Made by a program: the position numbers and the translations under genes. Under the pieces are notes generated by a model that saw nothing but the letters and a program-made list of their open reading frames with translations, was not told the DNA's origin and searched no databases. Below are positions 27,001 through 36,482 of a stretch of DNA of 64,000 bases, piece after piece. This DNA comes from Tubiluchus corallicola (taxonomy: Eukaryota > Priapulida > Priapulimorpha > Priapulimorphida > Tubiluchidae), in the NCBI GenBank assembly GCA_030141605.1, contig JAQGDQ010000045.1:682001-746000 (forward strand), read 5' to 3'. Every line of letters begins with the position of its first letter. The first letter of the stretch is position 1.

Positions 27001-30000
27001 AATTTGACAACCCCGTTATCTTTTTCCCTCCCCATTTCAAATTGTTCACCAGACCTCCTTTTAGTTAATAATTATATTGGCTGAGCAAGCATACTAGCAA
27101 GTGTGCTGCCACGAATGCCACCAAGTTAGCAAGTTTCCGATTGCTTGTTAAACTGAACTTCAAAGCTGTGTACATTGTAGTAACTAAATAATGACACATA
27201 TTCGTAATTGTGCTTAGTCAAGAATTTTGTTGTTCAATATCACTAACTTGCTAGCAGTTCTAGTGTCCAGTTTTATACTACATAACTGAGTGAAGTTTCA
27301 GGCACACACTAACATTTATCAAAAGAAATAAACTTGTAACTTGTGCAAATATAATTGAGTAAAGGCCATAAGTTCTCATGGTAGGCTACAGTTAGTGTTT
27401 TTACGACAGCAATTATTTTACATTGTAGTTTGCAAATGTAGGTAAAAACATAGGAAAGAATGGCATGGAAAAAATGGCTCGGTAAAAATTGCACAGGAAA
27501 AAGTGGCACAAATGGAAAAGTAGGTAAAAGTGGCACAAGAAAATATGTTGCTGGAAAAAAATGGCACAAATGGAAAAGTACGTAAACATGGCACAAATAG
27601 AAAAGTAGGTAAAAATGGCACACTTAGTAAAAGATGCGCATAGAGTTATCGTTACAGTGGAGAATAATTATTTTGATTATTTTTATCTCTGCCAAGGAAG
27701 TTGTGCTTTGACACAGTTTGTTTGTTTGTTTTGGTTGTTTTTTGTCTGTTGTGGCAATAAACCTATTACGCCAAAACTGTCATTGTGAGCAAAGGCGTGT
27801 ATAGGGTGCCAAAATTGGAATCTTTTCGCCAGTTCTTTTTTTTTCAAAACATGACCGAACACAAAAAAACAGTCATGAAGCATTTCGTAGAGGTCTCAGA
27901 GGGAGTGTTTAGTACTTATTTTTTGTTATCTCCATTTCGAGAAATTCTTGCTTGTAAATCGGTGTGACGCTTCTGTAACCTTTGCTTATTAATGTGTATA
28001 GCCTTATATGGTAACTTCGTTACGTATGTATTTGTCAGTCACTTACCATCCCCAAAATTAATGGTGAAAAGAGTAGATAAACACCATGTGGAACATTCGT
28101 GCATTATTGATTATCAGTCCATTCAATGAACAAATATTTTGTGAGTCTTTTGCCAGTCTATATAATGCCAGTACGGGTACATTTTTGTATGCTTGTTTGT
28201 TTAACTTGGTGCTATTTTTTTAATGAAAAGAATCAGACGAATAAGTTTAGGATTGTTCGGCTTTGGTAGAGATCTGCTTCCTGCTAAGCACATTCTAGTT
28301 TTATTATAGAAATCAGTTGCATCAAAATAACATATGTGCCATTTTTCCTACTTTCCCATTTGTGCCATTTTTTCCGATGCCCATTTGCACCAACGTTTCC
28401 ATTTGTGCTATTTTTCCTGTGCCATTTTCAGCTGTGTGATTTTTATAGCTCCCCGTTGTTTGCACATTTAGCAACACCCTGCCCTGCAGCACCTACCTGC
28501 ATGAGCAGCCCTGCCACTGCTGTCAGGTTCGATCGGAAAAAGGGTGAAACTTACTGCTGTTCTCCTGTGGCTCTGCCGTTGAATAGGAGACACTTAAAAT
28601 CACTAGAAATAGAATCATTGAATTTGTACAGAAGCCGTGATCGAGCTGTTCAAGTCGTAACTAAAGCGCGCTAAAGAAATCTGTAAACTAAAATAGGTCG
28701 TATGGCTTCACCTTAAACGTTTTTTTACAGAACGTTTTTTTTACAGAAAAATTAGTGATTCAGTACCTTCTAACCTAGGTTTAATATAGTTTTCACGAAA
28801 TTTAGCTAGAATGGTTAATATTACCTCGTTCATTACAGAAATTTGCTAACCCATAAAGTTGTGGCTAGCAGCTAGTTTTTCGATAATAATAATAATAATA
28901 ATAATATATTTACTTTAGTGTAAGATAATAGATTTAATTCGATGGAGTACTCGACATGCTTGCATTGTTCATACAGCCTAAAGAACATCTGGCCAAACCC
29001 GACTCTTAATTTTTGTATAGCTACAGTTTAATAAGTAATTTCATTTTCTCCTAATTGGTGTATTCCCCGATTATTATTATTTATTTATTTTTTTACGTAT
29101 AGTGTGGTGCAATTTTCGTAAATTCAGCGAGAGAAATTCTGATAGAGTAGCATTTTATTTATGTTATACCATGTATTGTTAAATGCTCTATAGATACCCG
29201 TGACGTCACGGCAAAACTAAAGCAGCTTATTTTTGCCTGTGCAACGCTCTTCGTCAGTTTCTAAATATTATATCGTTATCAGCAATGTCTAAACCGCATT
29301 TTGATATCCAGCCATATTTTGCCTTAAATCAGTGTTGCTTTAAGTCATTTGTCTTCGTCGTGTTGAATTTGCATATTAGCTACCCTGCTCATGAAAAATT
29401 GAGGTTGATATACTAGTATTTTGTGATTGCTGAAATCTGATTTCACATTCATTCTCTAACTGTAGAGCTACTTTTCTCAACGCTGTTTTAATATTAAATC
29501 TTTAATTTTTATTATGTTGGTACTACCCCTTTCACTCTCCGTGGGTTTGTACACTTCTTTCGCGTCTCAGCAATGGTTATTTTTTATATAAATAACTATA
29601 TTTGTAATTTTATGTGTTAAAGTGTCGGTTTTTTTTTGCTGATACTATAATGATTCGTCAACAGCAAAAGAAAATCTTCCAAGGTAATTCAAAGTTATTG
29701 CGTAATTTCTTGTTTTCGAAAAAACCGGTAAGCTATACCATGTTTGGCCACTAACCTATTCTGCTCAGCTCTAAACTGTCCTTCACTCTCATCAGGCAAT
29801 CACTGTGGTTTGGCGATTGCATAATAGAAGTGCAGTGAAGCAACCATGAACTGGTCACTGACTTCACTTGGCGTATCAGCGCACTCGCATCTGCTAAAGA
29901 CAGGATTTCATGTAGAGCAAGGATGACTGCTCAGCTTCCGATTAATAATTGCTTCTCGCAGTAGGATTTGAGGCTGTATAGTGCAACTTTGGTATCGACA

Positions 30001-33000
30001 TTCTTTTGTCACATGTGACCCGCATAGGGCGCTCTATGTATGTGATGATACAAACTACCAACTAATTAAATATGAAACCAGATTTGAAAAACAACAAATT
30101 TGGAAGATTGGAATACAACAAGGATAGGAAATGGTGAACTGGCCGTCCATTTGGGTGGATAAATTTTGGAATTGTCTTGATCGCTGGGGAACATGGTAGT
30201 CTAACGGTCTAAAACTTCTGCGTTGTTAGCAGAAAGTCCCTGGTTCAAATCCTGGCTGTGTTCCAATTTTTTCTCTGTATTCAAGTTTGGCTTTCTGCTA
30301 TAGTTCTCTTATGTCGCAAATTTAGTTTCATCAATTTTCATGTGTTCACATGCTTCTGAAGAAGTAGCGTTTACATTACATATAGAAAACAAAGCTGCTC
30401 TGACACATGTGTAGTAACTTTGTTTTGGTAAGTCGGAATATCGTTGGCAAAAATGAACACTATCTAAATTATTCTGCCGAAATATTCTGAAATATTAACT
30501 AAAATTTTGGTTAAATGAATGGAACTAATGCATTTTCATGAAACGCCATGTAAAATATTCCGTTAAAATAAACATTCCTGGAAATATTAACAAGAGTATT
30601 GATAACGAATAGAACTATTCTGGCATTTATTGGGCAGATAATGCACTTTTATGAAGCCACCATTAATCGGTAAAACCACAATATGCTCTTATCGTTGCCA
30701 TATACATATAGCGAGTTATCAACCATTTATATTTATAAGCTGTTGTCCTGAATCTGGGAGTCAATACGGTGATGGTATAATAACTGCATATTGCAGCTTT
30801 TTGGTAACTTAATCTTTCTCGGTGATTTTATTTGACAATTTTGTCCATTTAGCGTACGAAGGGTTTTCGTCACTCGTGTGATGTGTAGTAAAGTTTCAAG
30901 TTTCAAATATTTACGGCATAATTTACTGTTATGCTAGAACATAATATAGTAAAATACAATAATTTTTATTGTATAGTGGAGTGTTTATGAAACGGATATT
31001 GTTCACTGATGATGAAACGAAAATTTTATACTAGAATGAATACTGCATCGATTGACGGAGTCATTTTCTCGATCCGCCATTTTAAATTCAAGATGGCGGC
31101 GGAAATACTTCGAAAAAAGCTGAAGGCTTGTCGTGAAGCTTTAAAAAATCTGTACCATGACAAAACGTTTAGGCACGAAAATTAAAATGTGTAAACAGCT
31201 GGGCATTTCGTCTAGAGCTAGCAAGAAACTAAAAACTTCCTCCTTCGTCTAGCATTCTTAACCATATTTGTACCTCTTGCCACAAGGCTGATTGAATAAT
31301 TTTAGCATTGTGGCCAAAGCTACAAATAACCGGGACCATTAATAAAAGAAAATTTATCCATGTACTCTAACAAGCCTTCTCGTAATGTGCAAAGCTGATC
31401 AACAAGCAGTTTCTTTTACTTTGTTTCAAACGCCTTGCTATAGTTTTGCTGTATCTCTTCTTGCAGGTCTGTTTTACATCTTTGGTTTCTATATGAATAC
31501 AAAATTCATGTACTGTAGGTTGTGACTATAAAACTGGTTGCTGTTTATACTAGAATAAATTCCACATCAGTATTCGTAGATTTTTGATCTGCCATCTTGA
31601 TTATAGATAGCAAGCAATGACATCATTTTGGGGAATGCACCAATTTTTGGCAAGCTGTAATAGCTGTTCCAGCAATCTTCTGGTGACTGACAACAATAGG
31701 TCTTTTTTGTAGTGCATTCTAATGAGATAACGTTTTCATTATATTTTTAATCATCGTAATTAGGGTTTTGCATTTTGGCCGCTGGCTTCTGTGTTTTGTA
31801 ATCCCGTCAGCGTGCATACGAATATTTGGCATTTTGGCCGCTGGCTTCTGTTGTAATCCCGTTAGCTTGGGTAGGAATATTACGTGCTTGATCCACGCTT
31901 CTGTGGCTCAATTGCATGCCACACACTGCAATTACTGATATTGGCGGTTAGGGAAATCCGCCTTACTAATGGTGCAGCTGATTCTTGGTAATAAATTATA
32001 ATGCATAAAAATATATTTCATTGATTTCGTGAATAGTTGTAAAAGAAGTGAGGCTGGCGAACTTACGGTGATACATGCTGAGATGAGGATAGTACATGCG
32101 GGCATACATGTGTGTCGAATATAAAATATGTTAGAAAAGTCTTATCTCCATTTCATTTAAAGAAATAATATCCCTCCACTCTCTCAGGTTTTATACATGT
32201 AAATGTAATTTTCAAAGAAAAGAAAAAACTTATAGTCTATTCGGGTGTTATTGACAACATTTGACTAGGAGAGGGGGTGGGGCATTGTAAACGGAGGTTG
32301 CAAGCTGCTGCGACTACATGGATGTGGCTCCACATTTTTTTTAATATTAGCTGTTGTTTTACAACGTTGCTTTCATTAACCGTTTCCACTTCATACTGAA
32401 TAATAACTTCGCAACCGACGGGGAGCCTTTTTTGCATGAATAATTAATTTTTATAAAGTTAATTTTTAATGACCGTTAGCACGATCACAAAATTATTAGA
32501 TTAGCTAATTGACTACGAATCCTGAGGTATTAAAGCAAATGGAGTTGCGCATGATCTTTGAACACTGTGTCACACGTACACGTATCTAGATGCAAATGTT
32601 AATGACACGAGAAAGTGAGAGTCGAACGTTGTAGACATATCATTACATCATAGCGCTTTAATTCAACGGTTTCAGCGTCGGTCATGTCATTCCTCTATAT
32701 ATTATATAACACCGAGAATGGCATTTTCTGTAGAAATTTTTTGCTGAAGTTCCAGTAACAGAAACGTGAATGATTGTTTTATAAACTCATAAAGCACCAT
32801 TGACAGCAACGACAACAATTTCTGGTGGACACGTGTTTCTTATGAATTCAATACTACCAAAACATTAGTGTTATGTTATTTAAGCTTATTCAAACGTTAA
32901 ATGCAGTTTAATCTTAGAACTTGATTACTTTTAAATTGTAAATACTCTCTTTCTGCAGATTTACTGCTTGTTATTGATTTATTCGTATAATTTCGGTTTG

Positions 33001-33036
33001 CTAATCCTTATGAGTTCAATTTCAGTGCACACACAT

Positions 33037-33079
<43 letters not shown>

Positions 33080-34552
33080 GGTTGAATTGGGGGTTGGAAT
33101 TGGTCTTAATGCAAAGAAGACGAAGCTTAAACGCCAAATGTTGCAATATGACCTCCCCCCCCAATAATTTAATTGAGTGCTTTATCTTTTTTATTTTCGG
33201 ATCTTAGAGGGGAGAAATTACCTTGCAGAAATGCTTCAGAAAGCAAAAAAGTAGAATGCGTGTGTTATACTAAAAAAAAAACAAGCAACTCTCTCTTTGC
33301 AACCGCTTGCATGCAGTAATGAAGCTATTGCCACCAACCCACGGAGTAATCTAGGCTAATGCCTCAAGGAGGCAGCTTGTTAGCTTAACTCACTTTACAG
33401 ATTGCTGTATTGTCGGTCTACTTGTGTCTTATTTAGGGCCACTGGTCAGCCCTGCAATCTCTTTACTCGTTAAAGATGTTTTACTACATTTGACGTCTAT
33501 TTTCTTTCTTTTCGTGAACGGTGTTATGAAGGTGTCTCTTCCTTGGTTTGAGTACTCGTTTTGTTGCTGCTTGTCGAAAGACAAATGTATATATGTTACT
33601 TTTTCGACTTTTATGTGTCCTAATCTTTACCAGAAACTGGTTTCCCTGTTAATTTCAACCACCCTTGTTTCAGAAGAACGTCAGCAGCCAGCTACCGCTT
33701 ATCATTATCAAAATATAGTAATATTTTTTTGGCAAAATCTAGTTCGTATTGCAATTCATAGAAATTGACAAATAGCATTTTTTATTATCAATTTCTTAAC
33801 TTTATTTGTTAACTGTAAAATCTTCAGTTTTGTAGGTAGAATACTTCAATATGACTGTCTGTCAGGTAATAATCTTTGCTAATGTTCACTACCACCTTCT
33901 TATAACGTGAGTTATGTAGTGCACAAGAATTTGCTTGTTGTACTTGAATTTTTGTGAAGTGCAGTTTATAACAAGTGAGTTCCAAGCTCTTATTTGGATC
34001 TTGCATGAGTACATGAATGCAAAAACACAACCTTCTTCCGACTTTTTATCTACTAGTTTTCAAGTCTCTTTGTTTTCATTCATGTTTAAATTCCATCCCA
34101 TTTTTTCCTTGACAATTTCCTTCTAGCTCTCACGTAATACCATAACTTACAATTTGTTGATATTGTATTCGTGCTCTAAATTCGAAAGGATAGTTGATAG
34201 AAATTGATGTAGATTTTGAGGATTCATGATTTCTTTTTAATTTCAGGAGCGAGTTGGTAGAAAATGTGGGGCACTGCGAGTACTCAACTCCTATTGGGTT
34301 GGTCAAGATTCGACATACAAGTACTTCGAAATTATTTTAATGGATCCCTTTCACAAGACTATCCGCCGTAATCCGGATACACAGTGGATCACAAAACCAG
34401 TTCACAAGCACAGAGAAATGCGTGGACTTACTTCAGCTGGAAAGAAATCACGAGGTCTGGGTAAAGGGCATAAATATCATCTGACCATCGGAGGATCTCG
34501 TCGTGCTGCTTGGAAGAGACGTAATACACTGCAGTTACGCAGATATCGTTAA
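11810..34552 (+). CDS. RPL15: 60S ribosomal protein L15 (eL15), complete, three coding exons
   Basis: eL15 is a basic core protein of the large ribosomal subunit. Coding exons are 11810-11981, 23805-23941 and 34247-34552, which join to exactly 204 codons plus TAA, the usual animal length. Splice sites are canonical: AACAAG|GTAAGG to TTTTTGCAG|GT (phase 1), and GCAGAA|GTAGGT to TAATTTCAG|GAG (phase 0). The protein begins [20 protein letters not shown] and ends [11 protein letters not shown], almost residue for residue the animal consensus. The start is the family start. A possible acceptor (TTTTTGTAG, ending 11793) just upstream suggests a 5' untranslated intron. The introns of about 11.8 and 10.3 kb are very large for this gene and are full of repeats. 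Confidence 0.98.
11982..14150 (+). other. RPL15: RPL15 intron 1, left part: no gene recognised
   Basis: AT-rich intron sequence. It holds a TTTTA-rich tract near 13200-13230 and a perfect TGACGTCA palindrome at 12470-12477. A 53-codon frame from ATG 12820 with a good start context has no recognisable family and may be chance. Confidence 0.5.
13200..13230 (+). repeat. TTTTA simple repeat
   Basis: Consecutive TTTTA units merge into a T-run in RPL15 intron 1. Confidence 0.7.
14151..14470. repeat. Tandem repeat, four copies of a 79-80 bp unit
   Basis: Each unit begins AAAAAGCTGCGTGT and contains TTGAATTTTTCTTGTGCTTC, then GTTTAACATCGTATTAACAA. Unit starts are at 14151, 14231, 14310 and 14389. 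Copies 2 to 4 differ by only a few bases, so the array is recent. There are no spacers, so this is a minisatellite and not a CRISPR. Confidence 0.9.
14471..18048 (+). other. RPL15: RPL15 intron 1, middle part: repeats only
   Basis: No coding region is recognised. It contains a dispersed repeat (15626-15925) with an inverted copy at 60825-61140, and copy A (17240-17680) of a direct duplication whose copy B is at 18710-18945. The rest is AT-rich sequence with no visible structure. Confidence 0.5.
15626..15925 (-). repeat. Dispersed repeat, copy 1
   Basis: About 300 bases, from AATCACTTTAAAGTC to TTTTCAGGTGAATGG, match the reverse complement of 60825-61140. Shared blocks include ACTTTAAAGTC, TACAAAAAATT, GATAGC, TTAGTTTAA, GGAAAGCCACG and CATAATTT. 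One copy keeps a 61-codon open frame without a recognisable family. It is probably an unclassified transposon family. Confidence 0.65.
17240..18945 (+). repeat. Direct duplication (copies about 17240-17680 and 18710-18945)
   Basis: Both copies share GACTATTAAAAGTA-like and CAAGTAC blocks, TTGGCCT(A/G)TTGTTCTT, GTTACTCCCTCTGAA, AATCAGCTAGAGT and TTACTCAC(G/A)(C/T)GTCA, then CATTTTCTG(G/C)ATAGCTA, in the same order and orientation. Copy A has about 200 extra bases inside. The hAT MITE at 18049-18546 lies between the copies. Confidence 0.7.
18049..18546. mobile_element. hAT-type MITE (CAGTGGTTCCCAACCT ends)
   Basis: The left end starts CAGTGGTTCCCAACCTT. The right end, reversed, starts CATGGGTTCCCAACCTT. 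This is the well-known terminal pattern of hAT elements. Internal subterminal sequence (GTGGTTGGCGACCCC) also fits. The flanking 8-mers (CATTATAC and TTATATAC) are an imperfect target duplication, so the copy is old. No transposase is visible. Confidence 0.75.
18946..21540 (+). other. RPL15: RPL15 intron 1, right part: nothing recognised
   Basis: No coding region, RNA gene or transposon terminus was recognised on either strand. Short open frames have no family features. Confidence 0.4.
21543..21548 (-). promoter_or_regulatory. Candidate polyadenylation signal of the nested gene
   Basis: AATAAA on the minus strand, about 470 bases after the TGA of the 110-codon frame. Nearer hexamers are only variants. 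Confidence 0.35.
21605..21626. repeat. TA microsatellite
   Basis: Eleven TA units downstream of the nested minus-strand gene. Confidence 0.8.
22017..22349 (-). CDS. Nested gene in RPL15 intron 1, 110-residue helical protein of unknown family
   Basis: One exon codes for [17 protein letters not shown] to SQKTLKL and then TGA. Codon use and base composition look coding and are less AT-rich than the surroundings. A strong acceptor (CTTTTTTTCCAG, exon starting 22369) lies 20 bases before the ATG. A strong donor (GTCAAAAG|GTAAGATG) at 23170 marks a non-coding first exon. A candidate AATAAA (minus strand) is at 21543-21548. The protein is almost all helical, without signal or membrane segment. The order short helix, long helix ([20 protein letters not shown]), loop, short helix with MSYEA resembles a CHRAC1/POLE4-type histone fold, but this is only a pattern match. 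Transcription opposes RPL15. Confidence 0.6.
   Translation of the reverse strand: MTHGIASLLLKESVKVLRIVADSSAKVRMCTGGLLATSIALSQLTQVEKLILESAEQQLASESRTKSYMSYEAKLFTALHVRQINSGLQTLKYEAPRHLLQYLSQKTLKL
23170..23300 (-). other. Probable non-coding first exon of the nested gene
   Basis: It ends at the donor AAAAG|GTAAGATG (last exon base 23170). The first base cannot be fixed. The region 23290-23420 is clearly less AT-rich than the rest of the intron and could hold the promoter. Confidence 0.45.
23805..23941 (+). CDS. RPL15: RPL15 coding exon 2 (residues 58-103)
   Basis: The acceptor TTGTTTTTGCAG ends at 23804. The exon reads (G)[19 protein letters not shown], then [19 protein letters not shown] and SLQSVAE. 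Donor GTAGGT starts at 23942. It is followed within 40 bases by a CTGT/TC microsatellite. Confidence 0.96.
23982..24086 (+). repeat. CTGT/CCGT then TC microsatellite
   Basis: CTGT and CCGT units pass into a long TC run broken by a CCCCCC stretch. It starts about 40 bases after RPL15 exon 2. Confidence 0.9.
24090..27460 (+). other. RPL15: RPL15 intron 2, left part: no gene recognised
   Basis: No coding region is supported. The open frame at 25582-25992 (minus) opens with GTG rather than ATG and has no family resemblance, though a good donor (AACGAAG|GTGAGC) and an acceptor-like tract flank part of it. A perfect TGACGTCA lies at 26653-26660. Confidence 0.4.
27466..28440. mobile_element. Foldback-like element with long imperfect inverted arrays
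   Basis: The left arm (27466-27625) is an imperfect tandem array of units like ATGGCACAAATGGAAAAGTA with GGTAAAA spacers. The right arm (28336-28440) is the same type of array in reverse complement (GTGCCATTTTTCC, CATTTGTGCC). About 700 bases without recognisable coding lie between. Large repetitive inverted arms are typical of foldback elements. No target duplication could be fixed. Confidence 0.5.
28883..28905. repeat. TAA microsatellite
   Basis: Seven or eight uninterrupted TAA units in RPL15 intron 2. Confidence 0.85.
30190..30263 (+). tRNA. tRNA-like sequence, probably a pseudogene or SINE head (anticodon UGU if real)
   Basis: A cloverleaf can be drawn: acceptor AACATGG with CTGTGTT (two wobble pairs), D stem GTCT/AAAC with one mismatch, anticodon stem TCTGC/GCAGA around loop GTTGTTA, and T stem CCTGG/CCTGG with a central T-T mismatch around TTCAAAT. 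The internal promoter boxes match well (TAGTCTAACGG and GGTTCAAATCC), and TTTTTT follows at 30267. The A1-U72 pair, the stem mismatches and U at position 37 argue against a functional tRNA-Thr. Confidence 0.4.
31093..31185 (+). other. Short open frame with a TISU-type start
   Basis: CAAGATGGCGGCG surrounds the ATG, an exact match to the TISU translation-initiation/YY1 element of short-leader promoters. The frame runs for 30 codons ([20 protein letters not shown] then [10 protein letters not shown]) and stops. The element also forms an imperfect palindrome with CCGCCATTTT just upstream. It could be a lost promoter or a chance YY1 site. No downstream exon was found. Confidence 0.25.
31772..31870 (+). 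repeat. Two-copy tandem duplication
   Basis: GGCATTTTGGCCGCTGGCTT and the following TAATCCCGT(C/T)AGC recur about 57 bases apart with small differences. Confidence 0.75.
33027..33079. repeat. CA then TA compound microsatellite
   Basis: A CA run with one CATA break passes directly into a TA run. Confidence 0.9.
34247..34552 (+). CDS. RPL15: RPL15 coding exon 3 (residues 104-204)
   Basis: The acceptor TTTTTAATTTCAG ends at 34246. The exon reads [20 protein letters not shown] through [19 protein letters not shown] and [20 protein letters not shown] to the stop at 34550-34552. All conserved eL15 blocks are intact. Confidence 0.98.
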   Translation, partial: ERVGRKCGALRVLNSYWVGQDSTYKYFEIILMDPFHKTIRRNPDTQWITKPVHKHREMRGLTSAGKKSRGLGKGHKYHLTIGGSRRAAWKRRNTLQLRRYR

Positions 34553-34657
34553 ATGCTTAAGATTTCTGTATAGCTTTTATTGCCTGGGAGTTAAATATAT
34601 TGAAAAAGGAATACAAGACTTTAAGGTCGTTATGTTTTGTGGCAGTTACAAAATCCT

Positions 34658-34663
34658 AATAAA
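34658..34663 (+). promoter_or_regulatory. RPL15: RPL15 polyadenylation signal
   Basis: AATAAA lies 106 bases after the RPL15 stop codon, the first such hexamer downstream. The short 3' untranslated region fits a ribosomal protein gene. Confidence 0.75.
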
Positions 34664-34699
34664 TATAATCATGACATCCAACACTAATTCACCCTTTTT

Positions 34700-35915
34700 C
34701 AAACAGTGATTGTATTATAGATCCTGCTTGAATCTGCCCCCTGGAACATTAATCAATTTAAGCCATCAATAATACATGAGGCACAGAAGCCTTCCAGACT
34801 GAAGTGCACAGAGCAATCAGCTACTCCACTATGTACAAGGCAACGTGATCTAACTGTAAATATTGAGTCCTAATACATAAGCATATATTTGACCACATAC
34901 CAATGTTTTATTTGCATAAAAATTGTGAACTTTTAAACTGTGATCAACCTCATCTAATATAAGACATAACTTAAAGATTACATTAAAAGAAGTGCTCAGT
35001 TTAAACAACATTTAGCTGCACATTGTGTAGTGTACATTTTTACAGTGTTATTATTAGAATTCAGCTACACAGAGCTTACAAGCCTTTTCGTGTGAAAAGG
35101 TCAATAACTTACTATCATATCCACATTCCACACTACAATATAATTCATTGTGTGCAAAGCAAATTTTCAGATTATGTAAGTGCCTCTGTTATCATATGAT
35201 GCTACCAACCTCATGCACAATAATCATGCAAAATGTACTTCAAACATAGCAGTAAAAGCAAGCAATGCATTTATTTAATGCCCAGCAAGTAACTGCAAGA
35301 AACATGTCAATAAGAGGCATTTTTATATGCAGCAACCTTTCGGAAACTTCCCATCCTCGATGCTAGTGAAATCAGAAAATAAATTTTGTAAATACATCAT
35401 ACAAGCATGACAAGCTTTTCAAAAACACACATTTTTTCAAAAATTTAAAATGGCAACTACTTTTCTAGCAAATGTGTATTGTACAGGACAAAATTAAATT
35501 TTCCAACTAACCCTTTAGAGTTGGATCCTTGCTATGTATATTACCAACACGAAAAGATGCCTTTAAAAATATCAAAAGCAATGTGTAAGAAACGCATTAA
35601 CCAAATTTATACGCAATTGTACTAGTTCACCAGCTTTCTCTGTGTTGCATGTTGTTGGATGAAATGGCTTAACAAAATTTAACTCACCATTATCCTTAAC
35701 CTACCTGAAGCAAAACACAAAAAACCGGTGTTATATAGTATTTGAGTTTTTAACATTCATTTGCCATTAATAATTCACCCAATCTGACCTGTAACTCGCA
35801 TGATACTTTGTTATTTACACCGTCATAATATACAATGAAACCTGACATTAACTTGTAAAGAAAACATTAAGTTGTCAATAAATAACAGACACAACACTAA
35901 ACAACAGCTATTAAT
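34700..35915. other. Convergent intergenic region
   Basis: The region lies between the RPL15 polyadenylation signal and the minus-strand polyadenylation signal at 35924. No coding region was recognised. Confidence 0.5.
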
Positions 35916-35923
35916 CACAAATT

Positions 35924-35929
35924 TTTATT
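35924..35929 (-). promoter_or_regulatory. Minus-strand polyadenylation signal downstream of NSF
   Basis: The minus strand reads TTCAATAAAAATTT. It follows the candidate downstream exon that starts at 36482. It would end either NSF transcripts with a spliced 3' untranslated region, or a separate gene. Confidence 0.45.
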
Positions 35930-36250
35930 GAACAAAATTGCCCTATGGTGATTAGCAGGTGTCATCAGTAACATAAATATTTTTATCACATGATCATATC
36001 CTCATCGTGTTGTAGACGAAATGCAATGGAATACTTTCGTGATCGCAGTTTAACATTACTACTGGATAAATACTCAGTAGATCAAACAGTTTTACTGGTA
36101 TTTGACAGTCTTTGTAAATCAACTTAAGAACGTAGCTTAACCATATAATGAAGTCCATCAGAGTTCAGGTTAGTTTCTAGAGTGTCTGGATTTACTTATA
36201 TTCGCAAAATAATCACAATAATCCACATTATTCACAATAATCCAGTACCT

Positions 36251-36482
36251 CTAAGAGGAAAAGACGCAACAGACTTGATTACCACATTTACCAGTCGGGC
36301 AGCAAGGACTATGATGCAGAACTGGATGGGCATGTAGTAGCCATGTACATAGAGCAACAGTCCTATAAAACACATCCTTTAGATTTATATATAAGTCTAT
36401 ACATTTCTTTGGTTCCCATAGCGTGGTCCAAACTATCACCAAATTTTCTGGTGAAACAGTACCTCTCCAACAGTTCAAAAAC
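36251..36482 (-). other. Candidate exon downstream of NSF
   Basis: A strong acceptor (TTACATTTCTCTAG) precedes 36482. Two overlapping frames are open after it. One ends at 36363 and has a protein-like composition (VFELLERYCFTRKFGD, SLDHAMGTKEMYRLIYKSK). The other runs to the stop at 36251. Neither is recognised. Because NSF has a good donor 8 bases after its stop codon, the simplest reading is a 3' untranslated exon of NSF. An unrelated gene is possible. Confidence 0.35.

Larger units (their letters stand above)
30270..33020 (+). other. RPL15: RPL15 intron 2, right part: small repeats, no gene supported
   Basis: It contains a CAAGATGGCGGC start-like element at 31090-31101, a decayed partial copy of its surroundings near 31545-31610, and a two-copy tandem duplication near 31772-31870 (GGCATTTTGGCCGCTGGCTT repeated). 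No exon with family similarity was seen. Confidence 0.4.

Noticed and set aside
28501-28674. 57-codon frame after the right arm of the foldback-like element
   Set aside because: The longer frame opens with GTG inside the repeat array, and the ATG part has no family features.
33424-33768. 114-codon open frame, plus strand, with hydrophobic stretches
   Set aside because: It opens with GTG. Its hydrophobicity follows from T-rich sequence, and no family or splice context supports it.
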